Below, piece after piece: positions 16,085 through 25,328 of a DNA stretch of 64,000 bases (within the stretch, counting starts at the first letter, position 1; each line of letters starts with the position of its first letter). The stretch is from Fusibacter sp. 3D3. GTDB taxonomy: Bacteria > Bacillota > Clostridia > Peptostreptococcales > Acidaminobacteraceae. Below the pieces are notes generated by a model. That model ran no database searches. It worked only from the letters and a program-made list of their open reading frames with translations, and was not told the DNA's origin. The DNA lies in assembly GCF_001748365.1 (NCBI RefSeq), contig NZ_BDHH01000006.1, positions 180,168-244,167 of the forward strand, in the 5' to 3' direction. The translations under genes and the position numbers were made by a program.

Positions 16085-16918
16085 TTAAAACAGTTGCATA
16101 AGCCATTCAGCAAATCGCTTTAAAGCACCTGAATTCGCCAATGAACTGATCGGGAAAAAGGCCAGCAATACGACTTCAAAGATAAAAAGTCTTCTATCCT
16201 TTATCGATTGATTGAATTTATAGTATTGAAATAACATTTTTCTCAAATCATCAACCTTGCTTTCAAGGATAACATAACGATCATTCAGCTCAAAATATTC
16301 GATGATATGGTCATGCCACTCTTTTAGAACAATGGAAGTTGAAGGCTTCTCAAAGAGTCCAATCGATTGTGCCAATTTGTATTTGAAAGAAATCATCTCT
16401 CCAAGTACACGCTTCGTTCGTCGGTCTACTTTTACACGCCCTTTACTCATCTGAATCAAAAGCGGCTCAATTTGATCCATAAGCCCCTCTAGTGCTCTTT
16501 CCACATGAGCAAGTCCCACGGACTTTGCCATGGTTTCAGCGATCATTTCTGTAACTTGCTTATGGGGCACGGTTTGAAGCGTTTCATGTAAAGTTTCTCC
16601 AAATGCGCCAATTTCGAGTTCATAATGTTCATAATCTTTGGCAAAGCCTGTGTAGTTTAAGGTTTCAATTTGATCCAATAAGGCTAAAAAATCACGCATT
16701 TCATCTTCGTAAAAATTTATAAATGAAACGATTCCAAATTGGTAGAGAATCACCTCATGTCCTTTGATGGTCCTTTTTAATATAGATTCCACTATATGAT
16801 TATCCAAAACGATATAATCACTCCATTTTAGAGAGCGTGTCCTTTTAAAATAGCCCGCAATTTTATCAAGATCAAAAGTCTCTTTCACCTTGAAACTATA
16901 AAATCGAACCGTTTGCAT
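16085..16918 (-). CDS. RMD1/DUF155 family protein, copy A
   Basis: A 277-residue protein of the RMD1/DUF155 family, related to mitochondrial RMND1 of eukaryotes. Diagnostic segments are VILYQFGIVSFINFYEDEM, a long helical middle, and a C-terminal hydrophobic segment before the tail that could anchor it in the membrane. The role in bacteria is unknown. It lies 12 bases after a paralogue of the same length, so they form one unit. Start: AGGAGG 8 bases ahead. Confidence 0.8.
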   Translation of the reverse strand: MQTVRFYSFKVKETFDLDKIAGYFKRTRSLKWSDYIVLDNHIVESILKRTIKGHEVILYQFGIVSFINFYEDEMRDFLALLDQIETLNYTGFAKDYEHYELEIGAFGETLHETLQTVPHKQVTEMIAETMAKSVGLAHVERALEGLMDQIEPLLIQMSKGRVKVDRRTKRVLGEMISFKYKLAQSIGLFEKPSTSIVLKEWHDHIIEYFELNDRYVILESKVDDLRKMLFQYYKFNQSIKDRRLFIFEVVLLAFFPISSLANSGALKRFAEWLMQLF

Positions 16919-16930
16919 AGGTGTCCTCCT

Positions 16931-17758
16931 CTATCGGATCAAATCCAAAAACATTAAGACCACTTCAGCTACGATCAGTATAACGATCAACCACTCAATA
17001 AAAGTCCCTCTCATGGAATGAGAAATTGTCGCAAAACCATCGATTATATTGTTGAGAATATCTGTTTTCTTTTTCATAATTTCATATCGATCAGAAAGCT
17101 CAAAGAACTCCGCCATTTGATCATACAGATCACTGTTTAGATAACTTTCCCAAGTGAGGTCTGGGCGATCTAAAATCATAATATAAGCAATTGTACTATA
17201 TTCATGTCTCACAACTTGAGCAATAGTCTTAGCGAGCTTTCTGTCACTGAGTCTAAATCTACCTTTTTCAAGTCTTTCTACCATACTTTCAATTCGATCC
17301 AAAATATTTTTCATATTTTCTTCAACACGCTCAAGTGCAACCGATTTGGCGATTACAGTGGCCACAATTTCTTGATAAGCCGTTTCAAATCTTGCAACCA
17401 CAAGTTCTTCGTCTGTAAAGCTAAAAGGCTTATCTTCATCAAGTCCTAGATCAACCTTAAGTTCATACTCATCAAAGTACTGAGTCCATTTCTTGAGATC
17501 AATTTCTTTTTCAAACCCTTTTAAATACTGCAAAAGTCGATTATCCTCATCAAAAGTAAAATCGATCGTCACAAAAGTGCCAAAAGAAAAGACAAAGACC
17601 TTTTTATCCTTCATATTTAAGCCACTAAATATAGTGTCCAAAATGATTGGCGTTAATATCAGCGGTTCTTCCCAAGTATATTTTTTCGGAATGCCACAAT
17701 CCAGTGCAATTTTATTTAAATCAATCTCATTAGCTACTGAATAAGCTTTAAATTTCAT
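16931..17758 (-). CDS. RMD1/DUF155 family protein, copy B
   Basis: A 275-residue paralogue of the next gene, sharing VFVFSFGTFVTIDFTFDED, the acidic/helical middle and the C-terminal hydrophobic anchor (IVILIVAEVVLMFLDLI). The two are divergent enough not to be a recent duplication; they may form a hetero-oligomer. A GGAGGG site stands about 10 bases from the ATG. A TATAAT (complement of 17794-17799) suggests its own promoter, although it follows lysR in the same direction. Confidence 0.8.
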   Translation of the reverse strand: MKFKAYSVANEIDLNKIALDCGIPKKYTWEEPLILTPIILDTIFSGLNMKDKKVFVFSFGTFVTIDFTFDEDNRLLQYLKGFEKEIDLKKWTQYFDEYELKVDLGLDEDKPFSFTDEELVVARFETAYQEIVATVIAKSVALERVEENMKNILDRIESMVERLEKGRFRLSDRKLAKTIAQVVRHEYSTIAYIMILDRPDLTWESYLNSDLYDQMAEFFELSDRYEIMKKKTDILNNIIDGFATISHSMRGTFIEWLIVILIVAEVVLMFLDLIR

Positions 17759-17806
17759 ATATGACCGCCCTCCTTTCGCATAAATCTTGCTTCATTATAC
17801 CATAAA

Positions 17807-18673
17807 TCAAATCCGCTTTTTAATAAGTTCTATCATATTTAACAGCGCTGGCGTGATAAATTTGTTGTGATGATAAGTGATATTGAAAGTTCGCTTAAAA
17901 GTTATGAAATCTGCACCTATAACCTTGAGTTCGCCAGCCTTCAATTCAGCTTCAATCAATCTCTTAGAGATTGCTGCAATGCCATGGCCTTCGACAACTG
18001 CTTTTTTTATACTTTCAAAACCAGTACATTCCCAAGCAATATTGAGACCTAAGCCATGTTCCAAAAATATGCGCTCTAGAAGTTCTCTTGTACCGCTCCC
18101 TTTCTCCCTAACGATAAATGCATGGTTTTGAAGAATCCCTACATCTTGTATTGCCTGATTAAAAAGCGGATGGCTTTTGCCACACACTATTTGGAGTTCA
18201 TCTTCAATCACAGGCTCATTTTTAATCCGTTTATCATGCGTTGTCCCCTCTACTAAAGCAATATCAATCTGATTGTTTAAAAGAAGCGCTTCAAGCTCAG
18301 ATGTATTCTTAATCACAACGTGAGTTTCAATCTCGGGCATAAGCGCTTTAAACTTTGAAATCAGTTCTGGCATAATGGCTTCACCCACGGTTAAACTCGC
18401 GCCCATTTTCACAATTTTCTGATGCGTTAAAGAGCGCTCCATCTGCTCAAAGAGTTGGGTGATATGTCTTGCATAATCTAAGTATTGTTTGCCCGAGTCT
18501 GTGATGTAAAGTTTTTTTGAGAACCGCTCAAACAATTTGATGTCGTAATAGATTTCAATTTCCTTTATGGCCTGACTGACAGAGGGTTGCGAAATATATA
18601 GTTTTTTAGCAGCTTCTGTCATACTGCCTAAATCCGCAACCAAAGTCATAATTTTTAAGTGTCTAAAAGTCAT
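17807..18673 (-). CDS. LysR family transcriptional regulator
   Basis: A 288-residue regulator: N-terminal winged helix-turn-helix (MTEAAKKLYISQPSVSQAIKEIE, about residues 18-40), then a periplasmic-binding-like effector domain. LysR proteins of this subgroup (CysL/YwfK, YeiE) often regulate sulfur or anion transport. It is divergent from a YeiH-type exporter, with a LysR box in between, which strongly suggests that the exporter is its target. The effector is unknown. Confidence 0.9.
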   Translation of the reverse strand: MTFRHLKIMTLVADLGSMTEAAKKLYISQPSVSQAIKEIEIYYDIKLFERFSKKLYITDSGKQYLDYARHITQLFEQMERSLTHQKIVKMGASLTVGEAIMPELISKFKALMPEIETHVVIKNTSELEALLLNNQIDIALVEGTTHDKRIKNEPVIEDELQIVCGKSHPLFNQAIQDVGILQNHAFIVREKGSGTRELLERIFLEHGLGLNIAWECTGFESIKKAVVEGHGIAAISKRLIEAELKAGELKVIGADFITFKRTFNITYHHNKFITPALLNMIELIKKRI

Positions 18674-18690
18674 TCTATGCCTCTTTCATT

Positions 18691-18716
18691 TATACATAAG
18701 CATTCGGTTATCTATA
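18691..18716. promoter_or_regulatory. LysR box between lysR and yeiH
   Basis: TATACATAA-N8-TTATCTATA: 8 of 9 arm positions are palindromic. It lies just inside the lysR side and near the divergent promoters, where the regulator can repress itself and activate the exporter. Confidence 0.6.
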
Positions 18717-18718
18717 TG

Positions 18719-18747
18719 ATTATACAATAGTATTTTACATATGAAAA
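18719..18747 (-). promoter_or_regulatory. lysR promoter
   Basis: Leftward TTTTCA (complement of 18742-18747), 17-bp spacer, TATAAT (complement of 18719-18724). The rightward promoter for the exporter has no good -35, consistent with activation by LysR. Confidence 0.5.
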
Positions 18748-18784
18748 GAAGTGTGTGAAACTATAGGTAAAGGAGGTATTTTAA

Positions 18785-19813
18785 ATGCAAACATTTAAAC
18801 AAAATTTTAACCAAAATTTTAACCAAAATCGACTTGGACTTCTACTTACAATCGGCTTAGCTCTAATCGCTTGGCCTCTTGGAAAAAGATTTCCACTGAT
18901 TGGTGCACCCGTATTTGCTATATTGATCGGCATGATCGTCAGGCCAATCATCCTGCCGCATCTTGACCTCTTTAAAAGCGGTATGACCTACAGCTCTAAA
19001 AAGATTCTGCAATACGCCATTATACTGCTTGGATTTCAAATGAACCTTTTCACAGTCTTTGAGGTGGGTAAACAATCTTTAGCCATCATGGTTTTCACGT
19101 TATCCACTGCCTTTATTGTCACTTATATCATGGGGCATCTATTGAAGACAGAGCCTATTATGACAACCCTAATTGGCGTAGGCACCTCAATCTGTGGCGG
19201 ATCTGCTATAGCGGCTACTGCACCCATTCTAAATGCAAATGATGAAGAAATTGCACAGTCTATCTCTACTATATTTCTTTTTAACATCATGGCTGTGTTT
19301 CTATTTCCAGCTCTGGGTCAATTTTTAAATATGAGTGATTATGGTTTTGGCATATTTGCTGGCACAGCGATAAATGACACCTCGTCAGTGGTTGCTGCAT
19401 CCACGGCTTGGAGTTCTTTAAAAGGCAACAATACAGCCCTTGCCACTGCAACGGTGGTAAAATTGACTAGAACTTTAATGATCATTCCCATCGCCTTGGT
19501 TTTATCCTTTTTACAAACCCGAAAGCACAAAGACCAAAACCTCAGTATTTCTAAAATTTTCCCATGGTTTATTTTAGGTTTTCTTTTAACCACAGTTCTG
19601 AGCACCACGCTCAATTTGCCTGAAAACATTGTCACGGCATTGATCACACTTGGAAAATTTATGATCGTAGTCGCAATGTCTGCAATAGGTTTAAACACTG
19701 CACTCCTTAAACTTTTACGAAATGGCTTCAAACCGATATTATTAGGCTCTATCTGTTGGTTTTCGGTCACAATTGTCGCTTTAATTGTACAAAAAACGAT
19801 ACAGCTTTGGTAA
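18785..19813 (+). CDS. YeiH/UPF0324 family putative sulfate exporter
   Basis: A 342-residue polytopic membrane protein with about 10 hydrophobic segments. GTSICGGSAIAATAPIL and FAGTAINDTSSVVAAS are the hallmark loops of the family (UPF0324, YeiH). It is annotated elsewhere as a putative sulfate exporter; transport itself is inferred. The N-terminus carries a tandem FNQNFNQN made by a 12-base DNA repeat. AAAGGAGG precedes the ATG. It is divergent from the LysR gene. Confidence 0.85.
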   Translation: MQTFKQNFNQNFNQNRLGLLLTIGLALIAWPLGKRFPLIGAPVFAILIGMIVRPIILPHLDLFKSGMTYSSKKILQYAIILLGFQMNLFTVFEVGKQSLAIMVFTLSTAFIVTYIMGHLLKTEPIMTTLIGVGTSICGGSAIAATAPILNANDEEIAQSISTIFLFNIMAVFLFPALGQFLNMSDYGFGIFAGTAINDTSSVVAASTAWSSLKGNNTALATATVVKLTRTLMIIPIALVLSFLQTRKHKDQNLSISKIFPWFILGFLLTTVLSTTLNLPENIVTALITLGKFMIVVAMSAIGLNTALLKLLRNGFKPILLGSICWFSVTIVALIVQKTIQLW

Positions 19814-19830
19814 TCCAAACTGTATCGTTT
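19794..19830. terminator. Bidirectional terminator overlapping the yeiH stop codon
   Basis: AAACGATACAG-C-TTTGG / CCAAA-CTGTATCGTTT, a stem of 16 pairs with one bulge and loop TAAT (which includes the stop codon). T-runs follow leftward (TTTTTTG). It ends both convergent units. Confidence 0.75.
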
Positions 19831-19865
19831 ATAAGCTTAAACTTCGATTATCTGTGAAGCCCACT

Positions 19866-20759
19866 TTAATGACCACTGTTAACATGATGATAAACAGCGC
19901 CTAAAAGATTGGCGTTGTTTGAAAACTTACAGCGCTCTACTCTTGGCTGGACTCCGCTGTAATCAAATCCACTGTAAATTTCTTCAAACTTTTCTTCTAA
20001 TCTCTCTAGAAAATCTGCCCTTTCGCTTATGGCCCCACCTAGAAGAATCAATTCAGGATCATAATAGAATTGAATGTTGTGAATGCCTATGGCGTTATAT
20101 AAGAAAAAATCATCAATCACTTGCTTTGCATCTTCATCCCCTTGCTCTGCTCGCTCAAAGACTTCTTCTCCAGAAATTCCAGTCAAAGATTTTAACTGAC
20201 TGTACTGGTCTATCATGGCTTTTGTCGACGCCACACTCGACCAATTTTTAAGATGTTTTCTATCACCCGCATCTAAAATGGAGTATCCAAATTCCCCTGC
20301 AAAGAGATGCTTTCCTGTATGAATCTTTCGATCTTTGACAATAGCACCGCCAATACCTGTACCACATACGACTAAGGCAACATCCTGACAATTCTTTGCT
20401 GCGCCTAACCACACCTCCGCTAGAGCTGCACAGTTGCCATCGTTCTCACTTGTAATTTTCATATGATATGATTTCCTAAGAATTTGATTTAAATTTTTTC
20501 TAAACAGAAAGTCCATGCTGCCTTTACCCAAAATCTCACCTGTTTCTGCATTTACAGGTGCGGGAACAGATAATGCAATGCCTTCAAATGTAATAGATTG
20601 CGCTATAAAGCTATCAATGATGGCAGATAACTGATTTACTAAATTTTCAAGACTTGTTTTATTTGTTTTCTCTCTACTGTTAAACCCCAACACACCCGAG
20701 CTTGAAACAAGACCATATTTAATATTGGTCCCCCCTATATCAATCGCGAGATAATTCAT
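19866..20759 (-). CDS. ROK family sugar kinase
   Basis: A 297-residue ROK kinase: phosphate-binding DIGGTN at the N-terminus (about 6-11) and the CGTGIGGAIV sugar/ATP loop (about 135). The zinc-binding CxCGxxGC motif of many ROK glucokinases is absent. It follows the GH1 gene by about 1 base, so the expected substrate is the glucose released by beta-glucoside cleavage. ATG at 20759 is chosen from the coupled position (TAAAATG); a longer in-frame start lies inside the upstream gene. Confidence 0.85.
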   Translation of the reverse strand: MNYLAIDIGGTNIKYGLVSSSGVLGFNSREKTNKTSLENLVNQLSAIIDSFIAQSITFEGIALSVPAPVNAETGEILGKGSMDFLFRKNLNQILRKSYHMKITSENDGNCAALAEVWLGAAKNCQDVALVVCGTGIGGAIVKDRKIHTGKHLFAGEFGYSILDAGDRKHLKNWSSVASTKAMIDQYSQLKSLTGISGEEVFERAEQGDEDAKQVIDDFFLYNAIGIHNIQFYYDPELILLGGAISERADFLERLEEKFEEIYSGFDYSGVQPRVERCKFSNNANLLGAVYHHVNSGH

Positions 20760-20760
20760 T

Positions 20761-22179
20761 TTAGAGTGCCTCCCCATTTGTTTCAATTACTTTATTATAC
20801 CAATAAAAAGATTTTTTAGGTATCCTTTTCAAGTCAGCACTTTCAAAATCTATATAAACGAACCCATAGCGTTTTTTAAAGCCATTGAGCCAGCTCAAAA
20901 GATCTGTGAAAGACCAAGTCATGTAACCTAATAGATCAACCCCTTCATTTACAGCTTCTTTACAAGCCTCTATATGAGCACTTAGAAACTGGATACGATA
21001 ATCATCACTTATTTCGCCCTCAGCATTGATCACATCAAATGCGCCCAGTCCATTTTCACTGATCAAAATGGGTAGCCCATATCTTTTTTTGAGTTCCAAA
21101 AGCCCATATCTTAAACCATCAGGATCAATTGCCCAATCCCAATCCGTATAATCGCTATTTGGATTCTTAATGGTTTTGTATAAGCCCGGTATCCCCGATT
21201 CCTTTTGAGTGCCCTTTTTACCCGATGTATTAAAACTTGAAATCCCAACGCCATCTATTGGATTATAGGCGACCATAGCCGTTTGATAGTAATTGATCCC
21301 TATAAAGTCCACCACGTCTGCTGCAGTTTTCATAATTTTAAAATCACCTTCATCAAATGGCAACTCCATGTTTTGAGCTTCATAATACGCCACTGCATTT
21401 TCTGGATAACAGCCCTTATAATAACTGTCCAGATACCACCAAGGCCCAATATCATAATAGCTTTGCAAAGCATCTTGATCTTCTTTACTTGATGTGCTTG
21501 CATAAGCAGGTGTAAAGGCTATACTTGAACCAATCTGCCCCTTAAAACCCATTTCTTTATAAGCTAGGACTGTATGTGCATGCGCTAAAACCGTATGATG
21601 ATATGTTTTTAAAAACAAGGCATCATCCTGTTTGCCAGGTGGGTGAATGCCCATAATATAGCCTAAACTCGTAAAGATGTTGGGTTCATTCATAACAATC
21701 CAGTACTTGACTCTGTCACCAAATGCCATAAAGCAAGTTTTGGCATATGCCGTGAAGTCATGAACGATCTGCCTTGATTCCCACCCCAAGTACTGCGTTT
21801 GTAAAGTTTGCGGCAAGTCCCAGTGATACAAAGTCACGAGGGGTTCTATCCCATTTTCGATGAGCAAATTGATTAGGCGATTGTAAAAAGCAACGCCGTC
21901 TGAATTCAGTTCTCCTGTGCCATCAGGCAGAATTCTCGTCCATGATATTGAAAATCGATATGCTTTTAATCCAATTTTTTTCATCAAAGCAACATCTTCT
22001 ATATAGCGATTATAGTGATCCGTGGCAATATCGCCATTAGTGCCTTCATGTGTTTTTCCCTCAAGATGCGCCCAAACATCCCATACAGATTGCCCCTTAC
22101 CCTCTGCAGCAATAGCGCCTTCGATTTGGTAGGCAGCCGACGCAGAACCCCATAGAAAATTACGATCAAATTGTGTCAT
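20761..22179 (-). CDS. GH1 beta-glucosidase
   Basis: A 472-residue family 1 glycoside hydrolase. The acid/base Glu sits in VMNEPNIF (about 163) and the nucleophile Glu in ISENGLG (about 374). No signal peptide, so it acts in the cytoplasm on imported beta-glucosides. The importer upstream is an ABC type without PTS, so the substrate should be non-phosphorylated, and a phospho-beta-glucosidase role is less likely. GAGG before the ATG; overlaps the DUF624 gene by 14 bases. Confidence 0.9.
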   Translation of the reverse strand: MTQFDRNFLWGSASAAYQIEGAIAAEGKGQSVWDVWAHLEGKTHEGTNGDIATDHYNRYIEDVALMKKIGLKAYRFSISWTRILPDGTGELNSDGVAFYNRLINLLIENGIEPLVTLYHWDLPQTLQTQYLGWESRQIVHDFTAYAKTCFMAFGDRVKYWIVMNEPNIFTSLGYIMGIHPPGKQDDALFLKTYHHTVLAHAHTVLAYKEMGFKGQIGSSIAFTPAYASTSSKEDQDALQSYYDIGPWWYLDSYYKGCYPENAVAYYEAQNMELPFDEGDFKIMKTAADVVDFIGINYYQTAMVAYNPIDGVGISSFNTSGKKGTQKESGIPGLYKTIKNPNSDYTDWDWAIDPDGLRYGLLELKKRYGLPILISENGLGAFDVINAEGEISDDYRIQFLSAHIEACKEAVNEGVDLLGYMTWSFTDLLSWLNGFKKRYGFVYIDFESADLKRIPKKSFYWYNKVIETNGEAL

Positions 22180-22729
22180 TTAAGATACCTCGCTTGTTTT
22201 TTAATGTTTTTTTAATTTCATATTCCATTAAAGAGCTGTAGACAGATCCCCATATACTAAAGCCTAAAAAAATACCCACAGCTGGTACATATAAACTCAC
22301 TTGTAACAAGGCATATGCTAACCCTATTAACATTATATTACCAATAATAAAGCCGTTCGTCATTAAAAAAGCATCTTTAACTAAATTTATATGCGCGTAT
22401 TCAAATTTAAAGTAGAGTTTGCAGCTCATAATAAAGGTCATGCTCACCTCATACAACAGCATTAAACTCAGTATCGAGGGTGCCAAGTATGAGGATACTA
22501 AGACACTAATGATGAGCAGTGTAAAAATACTGCCGATCCTATTTGCCTTTTTAAAAGATTTTTTATACGCACTAAAATAAGTTTTTACAGTACTATTGGG
22601 ATCAACAGAACTCGCTTCAAAAAGTGCTACAAGAGCACTGCCTAAAGTAAAAATAGGTATAGAAGTCACAATAAACAGAAGATTTAACACCAACAATTGA
22701 TAGACTTTATTCATCACTTTCTCCAGCAT
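22166..22729 (-). CDS. DUF624 (YesL-like) membrane protein
   Basis: A 187-residue protein with about five hydrophobic segments and the typical opening KVYQLLVLNLLFIVTSIPIFTLG. DUF624/YesL proteins accompany LplBC-type sugar ABC transporters and YesMN pairs in Firmicutes; the function is unknown. GGAGGC precedes the ATG. It is separated from the binding-protein gene by a hairpin, which may lower its expression. Confidence 0.8.
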   Translation of the reverse strand: MLEKVMNKVYQLLVLNLLFIVTSIPIFTLGSALVALFEASSVDPNSTVKTYFSAYKKSFKKANRIGSIFTLLIISVLVSSYLAPSILSLMLLYEVSMTFIMSCKLYFKFEYAHINLVKDAFLMTNGFIIGNIMLIGLAYALLQVSLYVPAVGIFLGFSIWGSVYSSLMEYEIKKTLKNKRGILNDTI

Positions 22730-22774
22730 TTTAAGCCTCCTTAATTGAGATCAATCCCATCCAGTGTACAAGAT

Positions 22775-22814
22775 AGCAAATGTGCGCCACGGGGAATAAA
22801 GGCGCACATTTGCT
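22775..22814. terminator. Intercistronic hairpin between binding protein and DUF624 gene
   Basis: AGCAAATGTGCGCC / GGCGCACATTTGCT, a 14-bp perfect stem with a 12-base loop. In the direction of the operon no T-run follows (the T-run is on the other strand), so it looks more like a processing or 3'-protecting structure that keeps binding-protein mRNA abundant than a full stop. Confidence 0.6.
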
Positions 22815-22840
22815 TTTTAACATAGACCATTTGTGTTCAT

Positions 22841-24322
22841 TTACTTTTGTTTTGCTAACCATGCCTCTAGTTGCTTTTGTTTTTCTGCGATGATCTTATC
22901 AGAGCCCGCTTCTTTAAATGCAGCAAGTGCCTTTGGCAAATACTCTACTGGATCAACAGCACCCGTTTCTAAAGAAGGGACATACTGATCCCATGCATTA
23001 TTACATGCAGCAATTTCATTTTTAACAGATGACGGATCAAATATGAAACCAAGCGTTTTAGTCCCTGTTGCACTTGCATTGAAAGCGTTAAATTGTTCCC
23101 ATTTAGCTGGATCTTCATTTTCCCAAAGCAAGTTGATAAACTGATTACCAAACATCCAACCTAAACCTGGATTGTATTTTTCACTGTCAGGTCCCGGTTT
23201 GATTTGTGTCTCATTTACTTTCACATAATGTACACCTTCAATACCAAAGTTAATTAAATTGTTAAAATAAGGATCTGTATTGAAGAGTTCTAAAAGCATC
23301 AATGCTCTTTCTGGATTTTCAGAGGTTGTTGAGATCGCTTGCATTGAACCTGACGTGTCTCTGTTTGAAATAATTGCAGGCGTGATGTTGATCTGAGTCC
23401 ATTCAAATCCAGTTGAAGCTGACATTTCAGCATCTTTTCCAGGCTTAAGTGATTTCACAGATGCAAATATTTTACCTGCTGATAAATCTGCATTAAAATC
23501 GGTTACAGTAGCTGCATCTTGTCTGATATATCCCTTTTGATAATAATCACGCATTGTATTGAAATAGGCAATAGACTCAGGTGCTTCAAATTCATTGAAA
23601 ACTTTCATATCCGCTGAATCATTCCAAACAACACCAGGATACTTATCATCACCAACTCTATCAAAATCTAGCAATTTAAATGGTGATTCGCCATTTAAAG
23701 CTTCAAGCGCGTACATTGTCGGTTCGTTTTCTTTAATGATTTTAAGGAATGGTTCCATATCTTCAAGTGTTTTAACACCTGACAAATCCATGTTGTACTT
23801 GTCGACCATATCTTTTCTCACGATAAAGCCCCATTGATGCGCTTTTTCTTTGTTCGCTGGAATCGCGTAGTTGATACCATCAATTTGAGAGCCCTTTAAG
23901 AAATCATCGCCTAACATGGCTTTTGTTTGAGGCGCATATTGTTCAAACAAATCATTTAAAGCCACATAAGCGCCTTTAACGGCTTGCTGTTGATAATTGT
24001 TTGTCCAAGATGATGTAAAACAGATATCAAATTTTTCACGTGCAGCAATTGTAGTTCTCATTTTTTGGTCATAACTGCCCCAATCATAACATTGTATCTT
24101 TAAGGTCACGTTAAGTTTCTTTTCTTTTAAGTACGCGTTTACTTTTTCTTCAATCTTCGCCGTATCTTCTGGCTGACCATTGCCGATAACATACCAAATC
24201 ATATCGACTTGTGGCAATGAATCCCCAGCAACCACCGCACCAGCTGCGACTTTGTCACCACAACCTGCAAGCAAAGACATCATTAATACCACCACTAACA
24301 TCAAACTCATTACTCTTCTCAT
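22841..24322 (-). CDS. Sugar-binding lipoprotein of an ABC importer
   Basis: A 493-residue extracellular solute-binding protein. The signal peptide ends with lipobox LLAGC (Cys21), so it is membrane-tethered. The family is LplA/YtcQ-like, with permeases of the LplB and LplC type encoded just upstream. GGAGGG before the ATG at 24322; the ATG at 24343 is not preferred because it has no ribosome site. With GH1 and ROK in the unit, a beta-glucoside or cello-oligosaccharide substrate is inferred. Confidence 0.87.
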   Translation of the reverse strand: MRRVMSLMLVVVLMMSLLAGCGDKVAAGAVVAGDSLPQVDMIWYVIGNGQPEDTAKIEEKVNAYLKEKKLNVTLKIQCYDWGSYDQKMRTTIAAREKFDICFTSSWTNNYQQQAVKGAYVALNDLFEQYAPQTKAMLGDDFLKGSQIDGINYAIPANKEKAHQWGFIVRKDMVDKYNMDLSGVKTLEDMEPFLKIIKENEPTMYALEALNGESPFKLLDFDRVGDDKYPGVVWNDSADMKVFNEFEAPESIAYFNTMRDYYQKGYIRQDAATVTDFNADLSAGKIFASVKSLKPGKDAEMSASTGFEWTQINITPAIISNRDTSGSMQAISTTSENPERALMLLELFNTDPYFNNLINFGIEGVHYVKVNETQIKPGPDSEKYNPGLGWMFGNQFINLLWENEDPAKWEQFNAFNASATGTKTLGFIFDPSSVKNEIAACNNAWDQYVPSLETGAVDPVEYLPKALAAFKEAGSDKIIAEKQKQLEAWLAKQK

Positions 24323-24351
24323 TATTTTCCCTCCAAATTTCATATTGTGAA

Positions 24352-25320
24352 TTACCCTTTGATCCCACCAATTGTAAGCCCAGCAATAAAGTATTTTTGG
24401 AAATATTGATAGGCAAATATAATCGGACCAATTGCAATAATTGCCATTGCCATTCTCGCTGTTTGTGAAGGAATGTTGGATAAGAGTTGTGAAACATTCC
24501 CTAGCGAATTGGACTGTGAAACTAAATAAGTGATACTGCGATCAACACGGTACATCAAATATTGTAAATTGAATAGTTTCTCGTCTGTAATAAAAAGCAA
24601 AGGTGAATACCAATCGTTCCAATAAAACAGCACATTAAACAGTCCAATTGTTGCAAGTGCTGGTTTTGAAAGAGGTAGTACAATTTGCCAAAAGATTCTA
24701 AACTCACTGGCACCATCTATCTTAGCGGCTTCTATAAGGCCCGGATGCACAGCTTGACTAAAGAATGTGCGCATCACCAAGACGTATAACGGCGTGAAAA
24801 GGCCTGGTAAAATCATGGCAAAAATTGTATTCTTAATGTGAAGCACATTAACATATACCATATACCAAGGGACTAACCCCCCGTTAAAGAGCATTGTGAA
24901 AAAAACTAAAAAAGTAAATAACCGTCTATGTTTAAAATCTCTTCTTGACAAAGGATATGCATACAGTGCTATGACTAGTAATGATGAAAGACTTCCTACT
25001 ACTGTGATAAATAGAGTTACACCATAGGCTCTGAGAATATCACTGGCATCTTTCAATACATAACTGTAAGCATCAAGGCTTAATTTAGACGGAATCAGAC
25101 GATAGCCCATCGAACTGATCACTTTTTCATCTGTCAGCGAAACTGCTAGTACAAGTAAAAGCGGAAATATACAGGCAAAGGCTAATAAAATCATAATGAT
25201 ATGAATTACGATATCTGCTCTTTTGCTAATTTTAGTGGCATCCGCCAAGGATTCGTTTCGTTTTATATAGCGCTCTTGGGATTTTGTTAACCCTTCTATT
25301 CTACTTATATTCTGACTCAT
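24352..25320 (-). CDS. ABC sugar importer permease, LplC/YtcP type
   Basis: A 322-residue permease with six hydrophobic segments and the EAA loop IEAAKIDGASEFRIFWQIVLPLSKPA that docks the ATPase. No ATPase gene is present here, so a shared MsmX-type ATPase encoded elsewhere is expected. AGGAGG before the ATG, 8 bases after the partner permease stop. Confidence 0.88.
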   Translation of the reverse strand: MSQNISRIEGLTKSQERYIKRNESLADATKISKRADIVIHIIMILLAFACIFPLLLVLAVSLTDEKVISSMGYRLIPSKLSLDAYSYVLKDASDILRAYGVTLFITVVGSLSSLLVIALYAYPLSRRDFKHRRLFTFLVFFTMLFNGGLVPWYMVYVNVLHIKNTIFAMILPGLFTPLYVLVMRTFFSQAVHPGLIEAAKIDGASEFRIFWQIVLPLSKPALATIGLFNVLFYWNDWYSPLLFITDEKLFNLQYLMYRVDRSITYLVSQSNSLGNVSQLLSNIPSQTARMAMAIIAIGPIIFAYQYFQKYFIAGLTIGGIKG

Positions 25321-25328
25321 CTTTCCTC

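Noticed and set aside
20761..22179. 6-phospho-beta-glucosidase as a name for the GH1 enzyme
   Set aside because: The cluster imports sugar by ABC, not PTS, and has a ROK kinase. Substrate is more likely unphosphorylated.
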